Assembly: GCA_016787525.1 (NCBI GenBank)
Contig: JAEUUP010000023.1
Coordinates: 1 to 35,024, forward strand
Source of the DNA: Saprospiraceae bacterium
GTDB taxonomy: Bacteria > Bacteroidota > Bacteroidia > Chitinophagales > Saprospiraceae
Reading direction: 5' to 3'
Length of the DNA: 35,024 bases
Each line of letters opens with the position of its first letter. The stretch's first letter is position 1. Both the position numbers and the translations under genes were made by a program. The notes beneath the pieces were generated by a model. It was not told the DNA's origin. It worked only from the letters and a program-made list of their open reading frames with translations, and made no database searches. Shown in pieces: positions 25,452 through 32,524 of this stretch.

Positions 25452-27083
25452 TTATACTGAGGGGGTATCGAATGCTGCTCCCCAACACTTTTCTAATGAA
25501 TTTAATATTTCTATCATTTCTGATTCAAATTGTTCTTTTGCAATTTCATCTCCTGCTTTTTTACCAAGCTGTTTCTTTTTATGTCCACTCATCGCATCTT
25601 CATCTTCTGAAGTTCTATGCCAAACAGAACCTTTGGGGTAATATTCTTCGAGTGAGCGGGTAGGTAAATATATTATCTGACCGTTCTTTTTTAAGGTTTT
25701 ATATTTTGTTTCAAAATTCTTAACTGCTCCTTCTTTCTCTGGCGATGGTTTATCACATAAAATTATGACTTTATTACCATATAAGCTTTTATTTAGAGGT
25801 GTAAAAGATTGTTCAACAGCATTGATTGTTCTTGATGCTTGGTCTGTATCTCCATTAGCTGAAATTATTTGAATTCGAGGTTTATCAGGATAAAATCTCT
25901 TAATAATTCGTGAGAGAAACTCTAATTCACTACTACCTTCTACTATCAAGAAGTTATGTGGAAGAAGCAAATCACTAGGACTTCCTCCTAATAATTCATA
26001 AACAATATATGGCTTTTCAATTTCCTCGATTCGATTTATTTGTGTTTCGCAATAAATTTTTTCCACTTTAAAGATACTTTGCTTTGTATGTTCATCAACG
26101 ACAAGTACAGAAGAATGAGTATTAATGAATATTTGGTCTAGAGTTTCACTGAGTTCTAAAAGAACATTTTTTAGCTTTCTTTGCGCAGTGGGGTGTAGGT
26201 GTAATTCGGCTTCATCAATAAAAAACAGAAAAGATTTTCCAATATCTTCATTAGCTCTTCTATATTCTGCGTATGCTTGAATTATTGCAAGCATCAAAGC
26301 TCGTTGCATACCATCTCCTTTTTCAGCAGCAGTTGTTTCTATACCATCATCAACTGTTGTCTCAAAATTCTTTAGCAAATCTTCAAAAATTGGAGGGAAA
26401 ACCTCAAAACTAACTTTTGTACAATCTGGAAATTGTTTTTCAAGGTTTATTTTGACTTTATTTGCAAGTTTGTCAAACTCTATTTTTACTTCTGATTCAT
26501 TATTCCCAAAGAGCTCTTGAAATTTATCTTTAAAATCTCTGTATTGTTTACTTCCTTCCAAAATAGTTCCGAGAACACCCGATAACATTACACCAATTGG
26601 AGTTGTTTTAGTATATTTTGTTAGAGCATCATAATATTGTCTTGTATGAATATATTCAAATTTTGGTAAGAAATCATTTAAAGAAGTGTCAAAACCTGTT
26701 GGCAGCTTTTCCAGCTCTTTGCTATCAATTATTATTTTTCTTTTTGTATGGTCGGTACTTGTTCGTCTTATAATAACACTATCATTTTCTTTTAAAGCAT
26801 TTTTAAGAGCAGTTGCGTTTCTTTCATTTTTCATTCTCAATATGCCTTTTTGGGCATCTTTGAATTCTATTTCTACCTGTACAATAAGGGAAGTGTCTCT
26901 GTTATAACAAATATCTCTAAGTTGAGTGTTTTTTCCAAGTCCGTTATAAAACCACTCAATAGCTTCAAACAAATTTGTCTTACCAGCATTATTCTGTCCT
27001 ACAAATACGTTGAAATCATTACAATGTATCTCAGCATTAGAAATTGAACGAAAATTTTGAACTTTAATCTTAGTGATTTTCAT
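25452..27083 (-). CDS. OLD-family ATPase with TOPRIM nuclease domain
   Basis: The 543-residue protein begins like RecF/SMC ATPases (KITKIKVQNFRSISNAEI) with Walker A GQNNAGKT at 29-36, an ABC-type signature region KGDGMQRA at about 255-262, Walker B FFIDEAELHLHP at about 287-298 and the switch histidine in THSS near 322. A TOPRIM domain follows: NFLIVEGSSELEFL with Glu382 and VIILCDKPSPEKEG with Asp444. The second acidic residue of the usual DxD is Pro446, so metal binding may rely on Glu449 or be weakened. Relatives include phage P2 OLD and GajA of the Gabija defence system. No helicase partner follows; an HNH gene does. The protein ends Thr-Pro-Ser-Val-stop, written by a TACTGAGGGG element (25455). 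Confidence 0.88.
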   Translation of the reverse strand: MKITKIKVQNFRSISNAEIHCNDFNVFVGQNNAGKTNLFEAIEWFYNGLGKNTQLRDICYNRDTSLIVQVEIEFKDAQKGILRMKNERNATALKNALKENDSVIIRRTSTDHTKRKIIIDSKELEKLPTGFDTSLNDFLPKFEYIHTRQYYDALTKYTKTTPIGVMLSGVLGTILEGSKQYRDFKDKFQELFGNNESEVKIEFDKLANKVKINLEKQFPDCTKVSFEVFPPIFEDLLKNFETTVDDGIETTAAEKGDGMQRALMLAIIQAYAEYRRANEDIGKSFLFFIDEAELHLHPTAQRKLKNVLLELSETLDQIFINTHSSVLVVDEHTKQSIFKVEKIYCETQINRIEEIEKPYIVYELLGGSPSDLLLPHNFLIVEGSSELEFLSRIIKRFYPDKPRIQIISANGDTDQASRTINAVEQSFTPLNKSLYGNKVIILCDKPSPEKEGAVKNFETKYKTLKKNGQIIYLPTRSLEEYYPKGSVWHRTSEDEDAMSGHKKKQLGKKAGDEIAKEQFESEMIEILNSLEKCWGAAFDTPSV

Positions 27084-27408
27084 ATTTTTTGTTTATTTTA
27101 TTGATGTCGTCAAAACTCTGCACTTACGCAATCTTGCGCAAGTATCGCTTCCCTCTACAACTCACTGCTCAAAAACGCATAAAGAAGTATCAAAATGCGA
27201 ATGTTTAAGATATAAAACAGTATCTAAATACGAAACTGCTTTGCGCCTAAAAGCAAAAATAAGCAAATAATTTTAAGAAACAAGAAAGAATATAAAAAAT
27301 TTAATTTATTTAAAAGACTTTAATTACGCCTGATTTGTTCACCTATCAGATAGATGTAAACGTCTGTTTTTTCAGTCGCATGAACAATCTGCTATACAAA
27401 AAATCAGT

Positions 27409-27554
27409 CATCCGAACGGAAAGTTGAGGCATCCGAATGAAAAGTTAAGGCATCCGAATGGAAAGTTGAGACATCCGAATGAAAAGTTGAGACATCCGAA
27501 TGAAAAGTTGAGGCATCCGAATGAAAAGTTGAGGCATCTGAATGAAAAAAAAGG
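27409..27554. repeat. Tandem array, 7 copies of about 21 bp
   Basis: Units starting at 27409, 27430, 27451, 27472, 27493, 27514 and 27535 have consensus CATCCGAATGAAAAGTTGAG plus G. The last unit is 20 bp with a run of A, and a broken eighth unit follows. Variation is confined to a few bases (AACGG, AATGG, TTAAGG, TTGAGA). Unit length and copy number equal those of the array at 9997-10143 although the sequences are unrelated. Confidence 0.9.
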
Positions 27555-27606
27555 TATCCGAATCTCAAAACTTGTTTCCGAGGGAAACAGTCTTTTTGCT
27601 GTCTTT

Positions 27607-27616
27607 TACTGAGGGG
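27607..27616 (+). repeat. TACTGAGGGG element upstream of the 27776 gene
   Basis: Exact copy followed by T, 160 bp before the start codon and shortly after the tandem array. The next copy (27892) is inside the gene. Confidence 0.85.
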
Positions 27617-27775
27617 TATGGTGGTACAAAAAATATTATTTTAAAGCCAAAAAAAATATTTTAAATTTTTATAACAAAAAAATAAAACTATGTAACTTCT
27701 TTATTGGGTCAACGTATTATTCTTCATAATGGGTTATTAATCATATTTTTTTTCACGTTTAAAAATTTTAATATT

Positions 27776-28732
27776 ATGAAGAAGAAAGCAACTTTTAGTT
27801 GTACTCAGCAAGAACTTTATCTTGCTGCCAACTTGGCATGGAGCTTATTCGGTAAGCACCGCGAGCGTTTTGCGAAGTTGAAGGGGTTTTATACTGAGGG
27901 GTTTATTGCTGACCGATTGGCGGAAGTGGCGGCGGCGAAGGCGATTCCTAATTTTAAGGTGCGGAAGGATGAGCCGAGTACTTACCGTGTGTATTTGGAT
28001 GAGGCGATTGAGGATTGTGCGCACTATTTTTTGATGTTGCGGGTCTTGATTGATTCGGCTTTCCGTCAGGAGTTGTTGGAGGCGAAGTATGATGCGGCGG
28101 GTTTGTCGTATTTTGCAAAGGCGGTGCAGGGGAATGAGGCGGCGATGAATGATTTGAATGATTCGGCGATTCAGTTTATTGTGAAAAATGAGGCGGATTT
28201 GAAGGCGAATAATAATATGCAGGCGGGTTTTTTGGCGGAATATCAAGCGGTGGTGACGAATTATGAGGTGCAACGCAAGGCTTATAATGAAAGTGCTACG
28301 ATGGCAACGACTTTGACGCAGGACAATACGGAGGCGAATAATAATGTGCATAAGGCGATGATGACTATGTTTGCGGATGCACGGGTTATCTTTAGAAAAG
28401 AGCCAGAATTGCGTGATAAGTTTACGTTTGCGTATGTTTTGGAGCAGGTTGTGAGTGCGAGTGTGGCGGGCATACGTGGTAAGGTGAAGTTTGAGGGTCT
28501 TAAAAAGCCTTTCCCTGCGGTGAAGGTGGCGGTTGAAGGTACGGATAAGTTGGTCGAGTCGGATTCGTTGGGTCGCTATGAGATTCCGCAGTTGGCTAAT
28601 GGGACTTATGCTCTGATATTTACGTGCAAGGGCTATAAGGATGTCTTTATTGAGGAGTTTGAGGTGAAAACGGGTGTGTATAATACGCTGAATGTGGCGA
28701 TGGAGGCTGTGGTGTCGGAGGTCGTGATTTGA
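27776..28732 (+). CDS. Unrecognised protein with C-terminal carboxypeptidase-regulatory-like domain
   Basis: The frame is open from 27704, but the start at 27776 is chosen because the protein then begins MKKKATFSC after an AT-rich leader, giving 318 residues. Residues 1-225 are mostly helical, with no signal peptide or membrane helix and no family I can name. From about 230 to 310 there is a beta-sandwich like CarboxypepD_reg or transthyretin-like domains: GIRGKVKFEGLKKPFPAVKVAVEG, SDSLGRYEIPQLANGTYALIFTCKGYKD. The domain usually sits on secreted proteins, so its presence on a protein without a signal is odd. Alanine is written mostly GCG in the first half. A TACTGAGGGG element (27892) encodes Thr-Glu-Gly near residue 40. 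The gene converges with the GH5-like gene across a terminator. Confidence 0.75.
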   Translation: MKKKATFSCTQQELYLAANLAWSLFGKHRERFAKLKGFYTEGFIADRLAEVAAAKAIPNFKVRKDEPSTYRVYLDEAIEDCAHYFLMLRVLIDSAFRQELLEAKYDAAGLSYFAKAVQGNEAAMNDLNDSAIQFIVKNEADLKANNNMQAGFLAEYQAVVTNYEVQRKAYNESATMATTLTQDNTEANNNVHKAMMTMFADARVIFRKEPELRDKFTFAYVLEQVVSASVAGIRGKVKFEGLKKPFPAVKVAVEGTDKLVESDSLGRYEIPQLANGTYALIFTCKGYKDVFIEEFEVKTGVYNTLNVAMEAVVSEVVI

Positions 28733-28762
28733 GCGTAGAGATAGTGTACAGCGTGGATTTTA

Positions 28763-28803
28763 AAAAACGTGTCGAATGCCTTGAAGGTGTTCGACACGTT
28801 TTT
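28763..28803 (+). terminator. Intrinsic terminator of the 27776 gene
   Basis: AAAAACGTGTCGAA pairs with TTCGACACGTTTTT (14 bp) around a 13-nt loop and ends in a T run, 30 bp past the stop. The A-rich left flank lets it work in both directions, although the GH5-like gene ends 340 bp away. Confidence 0.92.
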
Positions 28804-28810
28804 GTATTGT

Positions 28811-29095
28811 ATGCAAATTAAGCATTAAAACCTTTCAATTAAGGGCAATATAACTATAAAAAGCCCCATCGGGGCGGAATTTTGGTAGCCCTGTGTGAAA
28901 CGCAGGGTTATAGAGAACAACATTTTCCATTAGCCCCATCGGGTTCAAAGAACTCCTTTGGAGGCGGCACATTTTGCACCCATAGTTGCGCCCCTACGGG
29001 GCTAAACATTGTTTTTTATTATTTTAACCCTGCGTTTTACGCAGGGCTACCAAAATTTCGCCCCGATGGGGCTTTTTTAACGCTTAATTTGCGTG
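28811..29095. repeat. Nested inverted-repeat element of about 285 bp
   Basis: This non-coding spacer is one large imperfect palindrome. Outer arms: GCAAATTAAGCATTAAAA near 28813 and its near-complement TTTTTTAACGCTTAATTTGC near 29074. Middle arms of about 53 bp: 28858-28912 and 29025-29078, carrying AAAAAGCCCCATCGGGGC, TTTTGGTAGCCCTG and CGCAGGGTTA, with about four mismatches. Inner arms: TTAGCCCCATCGGG near 28932 and CCCCTACGGGGCTAA near 28993. Each arm contains its own small palindrome. The GCCC-GGGC plus TTTTGGTAGC theme also appears at 9058-9196. It resembles a MITE or a folded RNA; no open frame or transposase is seen. Confidence 0.8.
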
Positions 29096-29141
29096 TATTG
29101 TATGGATTTCTGTCTTTTTAGACCTTCTATTTCCTCATTCT

Positions 29142-31979
29142 TTATTGTTTGACGATTCTTCTCACGATGCCCGAATGGTTTGCTGAGTTGAGGGTCAAGA
29201 TATAGACTCCTTGCGGCAAAGATTGTGTGGGCAATGTCCATTGATGGATGCCTTCGGTCAGCGATTTGGTTTGCGTCAGTACGATGCGTCCGTTGAGGTC
29301 GGTCAGAGTGATGACCATATTTTCTTTTTGTTTCATCTCGATGCGCACAGTGAGGTCTTCAGTCGTCGGATTGGGGTAGCTGACGAAGTTTAATACTGAG
29401 GGGTCCTCGAAATGGGTAGCGTTGGAAAAAGTCACGGCTATGGTGTTTGAGAAGCTGGTTTTTCCGTCCACATCGTGGGTTTTTAGGCGGTAATAGTTGA
29501 TGCCTTCGAGGGGTTTTATGTCCTCAAATTGATAGGCTTGTTTTTTAGTTGACTGACCCGCCGCTTTTATTTTGCCAATACCCGAAAAAGAGAAACCATC
29601 GGCACTGCGTTGTAGCTCAAAGTGGCTGACATCTGCCTCAGTTGCCGTTATCCATTCCGTTAAGACGGTACTTTTGGGCGTGGCTTTACCTGTGAAAGTC
29701 AAAAGCTCAATGGGAACGGGCGCACCTGCTTCTATCCGAAACGCCACGTCCCAACTCAAGGTCGGCATTGGTATAGACAAAGCCCCTGCAGCATTGGCGG
29801 TAACATTAACGGTGCTGATGAGCGAGGCATTGTCTGTATTGAAAAACTGAACGACATAGGGTTGATTGCTGACCAGTCCTGTAAAATTCATATTGGCATT
29901 GCTGATGGACGGAGGCGGGTTGTTACCTTGCTCACGGAGGTATTTCCAATTGTAATCGCGGTTCAAAGCCCAACCAACGAGGTGATTGCCATCGCGAAGC
30001 ACATTGCCATTGATGGGAACGCCGTTCTGCACGTAATTTGTAAGGGTAAAATTGCTGATTTGTATCCACTCATTGCCTGTATTGTCCACTTTTATGGTGT
30101 GCATACCCGACGGAACGTTGACACTGTATGTCCCGACATCTGGATTGGTGCGCTGAAAGACCGTTGTGCCATCCACGATGACCACAAGGGTAGAAGTGCT
30201 GGACGAACCACGAGCCGCCACGGTCACTCTAAATTCCCCTGCGGCGGGATAATTGACATTGAAAGTCGGAGGATTTTTTGCAGCGATGTGATAATTGTTG
30301 AACAAAATATTACTGAGATTATTTGCCGAAGGAGTCAATGTGCCATCGTTGTTTACTGTAAAATTGTTGGCAGGAGCAGGTGTTGCGGCATAAGTTGGTG
30401 GATGAAAGCCTGCAAACTGAGGGCTTATGATGGCATTACTCAACGACCCGATGCCCGTAAAAGTCGGCGTGATGGTTTTATAGTTTTTGCTGACCACATT
30501 CATCTGATTGTTGGCAAAGTTGCTGACTTGTCCGAACACTTTGTAGGTGTTATTACTGAGGGGGTGCGTGTAAGAATCCCACCACCATGTAAATCCAGCA
30601 CCCGCCGAGCCATTGAGGAGCGAGGACCACATGACATTGTGCATCATCACACCGTCGGGGTCAAAATTTGCCGTATTGCCGTTTTGGTCATCAATAAAAA
30701 GACCAAATTCACCTGTCAAAAACGGTTTATTGTACGCGCTGGTCATGGTTTGCGCTTGCGTCGCCAAGATTGTTTCGTAATTGGCGTTGGTGGGTGGGTT
30801 TGCCAAGTTCAAACCATCGTAGTAATGCACCTGAGTAATGTCCATGAGGGCATTACTGAGTTCCGTTGCGCCATTTGCTGTTGACACATAACTGTTGCTT
30901 GTGAGGTGGCTGTTTGGGTCAATGGACTTTAGATAAGTTGCCATTTCGGTAATCCAACTTGCGGCAAAAGGGGCGTTGGTCGCGTAGTTTTCGGTCAAAT
31001 CCAATTCATTAAAAAACTCCCACGTCAGAATATTGCTCGAAAAGCCCCACCGTGCGACGATATAGCGCAGTTTGTTTTTGTAAGTCAATTTTGCCGCACC
31101 ATCCGTCCAGAAGTCGCTGGGGCTATTGCAAGGGCCTCCGAACGCAATACTGTATGGATTGGATTGCCACTGAGGGGTATAATTGCCAGCCACATTCGGT
31201 GCTTGTATTTGTCCATGATTTTGAAGGCATAAGTCAATGTACAAACCCTTTTGCGTGGCATAATCAACGAGCCAGTCCAATTGAAAGGCGCGGGATTGTT
31301 CATATTGCTTCAAACCCGCATAAGGATAAAGCCCAGACACCGTTGTCCATTCCAATTCCGTACCCCAATAGCAGAGCCAATAGCGTAAAAAATTGGCATT
31401 GTTGTTGGCCATCGGGTCCATCCACGTTTTGAGGTCGCCGATGCCATTGTTATTGTACCAACACAGGTTTTGTCCGACAGGAATGTAGGGTGTTCCGTTG
31501 TCGAACTTGAGATAATTTTTGCCGTTTTGCCGTCTGATAAAGCCTTTTTCCGTGGAAGCAGCGCAAGTAAAATTGCCTGTGACCGCCGTCGAAGTCCCGC
31601 CAGCATCAATAAAGCTCAAAGAATACGACCAATTGCCGACTTCGGTAGGGGAGAAGCGCACATACCAGCCGTCTTCTGTTGGATTAGGACCAATCGTGCC
31701 ATTGCTGAGTGTGACCACGTAGTATCCTTTTTTCCAAAAGCCATCTACGGTTTTGGTCATGCCACTGGGCGACGTGAACGTGCAAGACAAACGGGCTTGC
31801 GCAAAATCGTAAGGGTTGGTGTAGCTTGTATTGGTGATGGTCGCCTTCAATTCCCATTTTTGGTACTTTCCTACTGAGGGGGTCAATACGTCGGTGGCGC
31901 TGATGGTGGGTGCGGCGAAAGCCATCGAAATAAAAGCGAGGAAAGAAAGTGTTGAGTAGATGGTTTTGATTCTTTTCAT
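29142..31979 (-). CDS. Secreted GH5-like glycoside hydrolase with DUF5060 and T9SS sorting domain
   Basis: The 945-residue protein has a signal peptide (to AFA, about 22), a DUF5060-type beta-sandwich (about 28-140; KWELKATI, YVRFSPTEVGNWSYSLSF), a GH5-like (alpha/beta)8 catalytic domain (about 150-510) with the acid/base Glu325 in WEFFNELD and the nucleophile Glu424 in FLTGEFG, then a beta-sandwich likely to bind sugars (about 530-660), a FN3-like segment (ELLTFTGKATPKSTVLTEWITATE), and a T9SS type A domain (FVSYPNPTTEDL to the end). It should cut a polysaccharide outside the cell; related DUF5060 enzymes act on ulvan, agar or rhamnose-rich glycans among others, so the substrate is open. Exact TACTGAGGGG copies at 29394, 30554 and 31872, one variant at 31168. 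Confidence 0.87.
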   Translation of the reverse strand: MKRIKTIYSTLSFLAFISMAFAAPTISATDVLTPSVGKYQKWELKATITNTSYTNPYDFAQARLSCTFTSPSGMTKTVDGFWKKGYYVVTLSNGTIGPNPTEDGWYVRFSPTEVGNWSYSLSFIDAGGTSTAVTGNFTCAASTEKGFIRRQNGKNYLKFDNGTPYIPVGQNLCWYNNNGIGDLKTWMDPMANNNANFLRYWLCYWGTELEWTTVSGLYPYAGLKQYEQSRAFQLDWLVDYATQKGLYIDLCLQNHGQIQAPNVAGNYTPQWQSNPYSIAFGGPCNSPSDFWTDGAAKLTYKNKLRYIVARWGFSSNILTWEFFNELDLTENYATNAPFAASWITEMATYLKSIDPNSHLTSNSYVSTANGATELSNALMDITQVHYYDGLNLANPPTNANYETILATQAQTMTSAYNKPFLTGEFGLFIDDQNGNTANFDPDGVMMHNVMWSSLLNGSAGAGFTWWWDSYTHPLSNNTYKVFGQVSNFANNQMNVVSKNYKTITPTFTGIGSLSNAIISPQFAGFHPPTYAATPAPANNFTVNNDGTLTPSANNLSNILFNNYHIAAKNPPTFNVNYPAAGEFRVTVAARGSSSTSTLVVIVDGTTVFQRTNPDVGTYSVNVPSGMHTIKVDNTGNEWIQISNFTLTNYVQNGVPINGNVLRDGNHLVGWALNRDYNWKYLREQGNNPPPSISNANMNFTGLVSNQPYVVQFFNTDNASLISTVNVTANAAGALSIPMPTLSWDVAFRIEAGAPVPIELLTFTGKATPKSTVLTEWITATEADVSHFELQRSADGFSFSGIGKIKAAGQSTKKQAYQFEDIKPLEGINYYRLKTHDVDGKTSFSNTIAVTFSNATHFEDPSVLNFVSYPNPTTEDLTVRIEMKQKENMVITLTDLNGRIVLTQTKSLTEGIHQWTLPTQSLPQGVYILTLNSANHSGIVRRIVKQ

Positions 31980-32235
31980 TGTTTATACATTTGTTTTTTG
32001 ACAAAAAAATAGTTTGACTTTTCTAGAAAGCTAATCAAAAATAGAGAAACCACCATAGAAAGCTTAAAAAGCAACTTGTTTTTTTGTACAGTTGAAATAT
32101 GAATTTATATAAAACACCCCAAATTGAGTGAAAACGTGTCGCTTTGCAGCAAAATCGTTGTGTTTTTGGCTCATTTTGCCCTAATCCAAACCCTTTTTAA
32201 TCTTGCTATCAAACGTTGGTACAAATCTACGGAGA

Positions 32236-32245
32236 TACTGAGGGG
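32236..32245 (+). repeat. TACTGAGGGG element in the GH78/GH5-like spacer
   Basis: Exact copy with G5 then T, between the GH78 stop and the GH5-like start. Confidence 0.85.
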
Positions 32246-32356
32246 GTCAAGATCAAGAATGTGTGAACACCCATTTTGAAAGTGTGAAACGGGTTATCGA
32301 ATGAGTGAATTACGGGGCGGGTTCTTGTTGTCGGTGTGATTTTATTAATTGCGATT

Positions 32357-32449
32357 ATGTTAAAAAACCTAACCACCACGCGGATAATTCTGTTCTTCAT
32401 CTTGTGTTTGTTCCTTGATCGGCATGGACAACATTTTCTCCAGAAATAG
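32357..32449 (+). pseudogene. Possible remnant of a secreted-protein gene (30 codons)
   Basis: A plus-strand frame ATG to TAG encodes a basic start MLKNLTTTR, a hydrophobic core IILFFILCLFL and then DRHGQHFLQK. That is the make-up of a Sec signal peptide with nothing after it. It may be the surviving 5' end of a decayed exported-protein gene, or chance. No downstream domain can be recognised. Confidence 0.3.
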
Positions 32450-32524
32450 AATATAAAACCTCCAATGATGCCCTATGACAACATTTTATAAGAAAATCCT
32501 ATCGGGATTAATGACTCTTGTGTT

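Larger units (their letters stand above)
27084..27775. other. Non-coding stretch with a 21-bp tandem array
   Basis: No gene is supported in 692 bp. 27084-27400 is AT-rich and should contain the OLD-gene promoter. 27409-27554 is a tandem array, 27607-27616 an exact TACTGAGGGG, and 27617-27775 the AT-rich leader of the plus-strand gene that starts at 27776. The short open frame across the array is a by-product of its 21-bp period. Confidence 0.65.
31980..32524. other. Non-coding stretch between GH78 and GH5-like genes
   Basis: Apart from a TACTGAGGGG element (32236) and a short signal-peptide-like frame (32357-32449), no feature is seen in 545 bp. 32420-32500 contains GACAACATTTTnTnnnAGAA twice (near 32427 and 32479). 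The left part (31980-32100) is AT-rich and probably carries the promoter of the GH5-like gene. Confidence 0.55.

Noticed and set aside
24358-27083. Classical Gabija or Septu locus
   Set aside because: There is no UvrD-like helicase as in Gabija, and the ATPase has a TOPRIM domain unlike PtuA; a 272-bp spacer separates the two genes.
27424-27612. Short plus-strand frame with repeated RHPNEKL heptapeptides
   Set aside because: It is produced by the 21-bp tandem array; it begins inside the array and ends in unrelated sequence without a domain.
32036-32043. TATTTTTG on minus as a Bacteroidota -7 element (TAnnTTTG) for the GH5-like gene
   Set aside because: No TTTG is found 19-21 bp upstream for the -33 element, and the sequence is AT-rich enough for chance matches.
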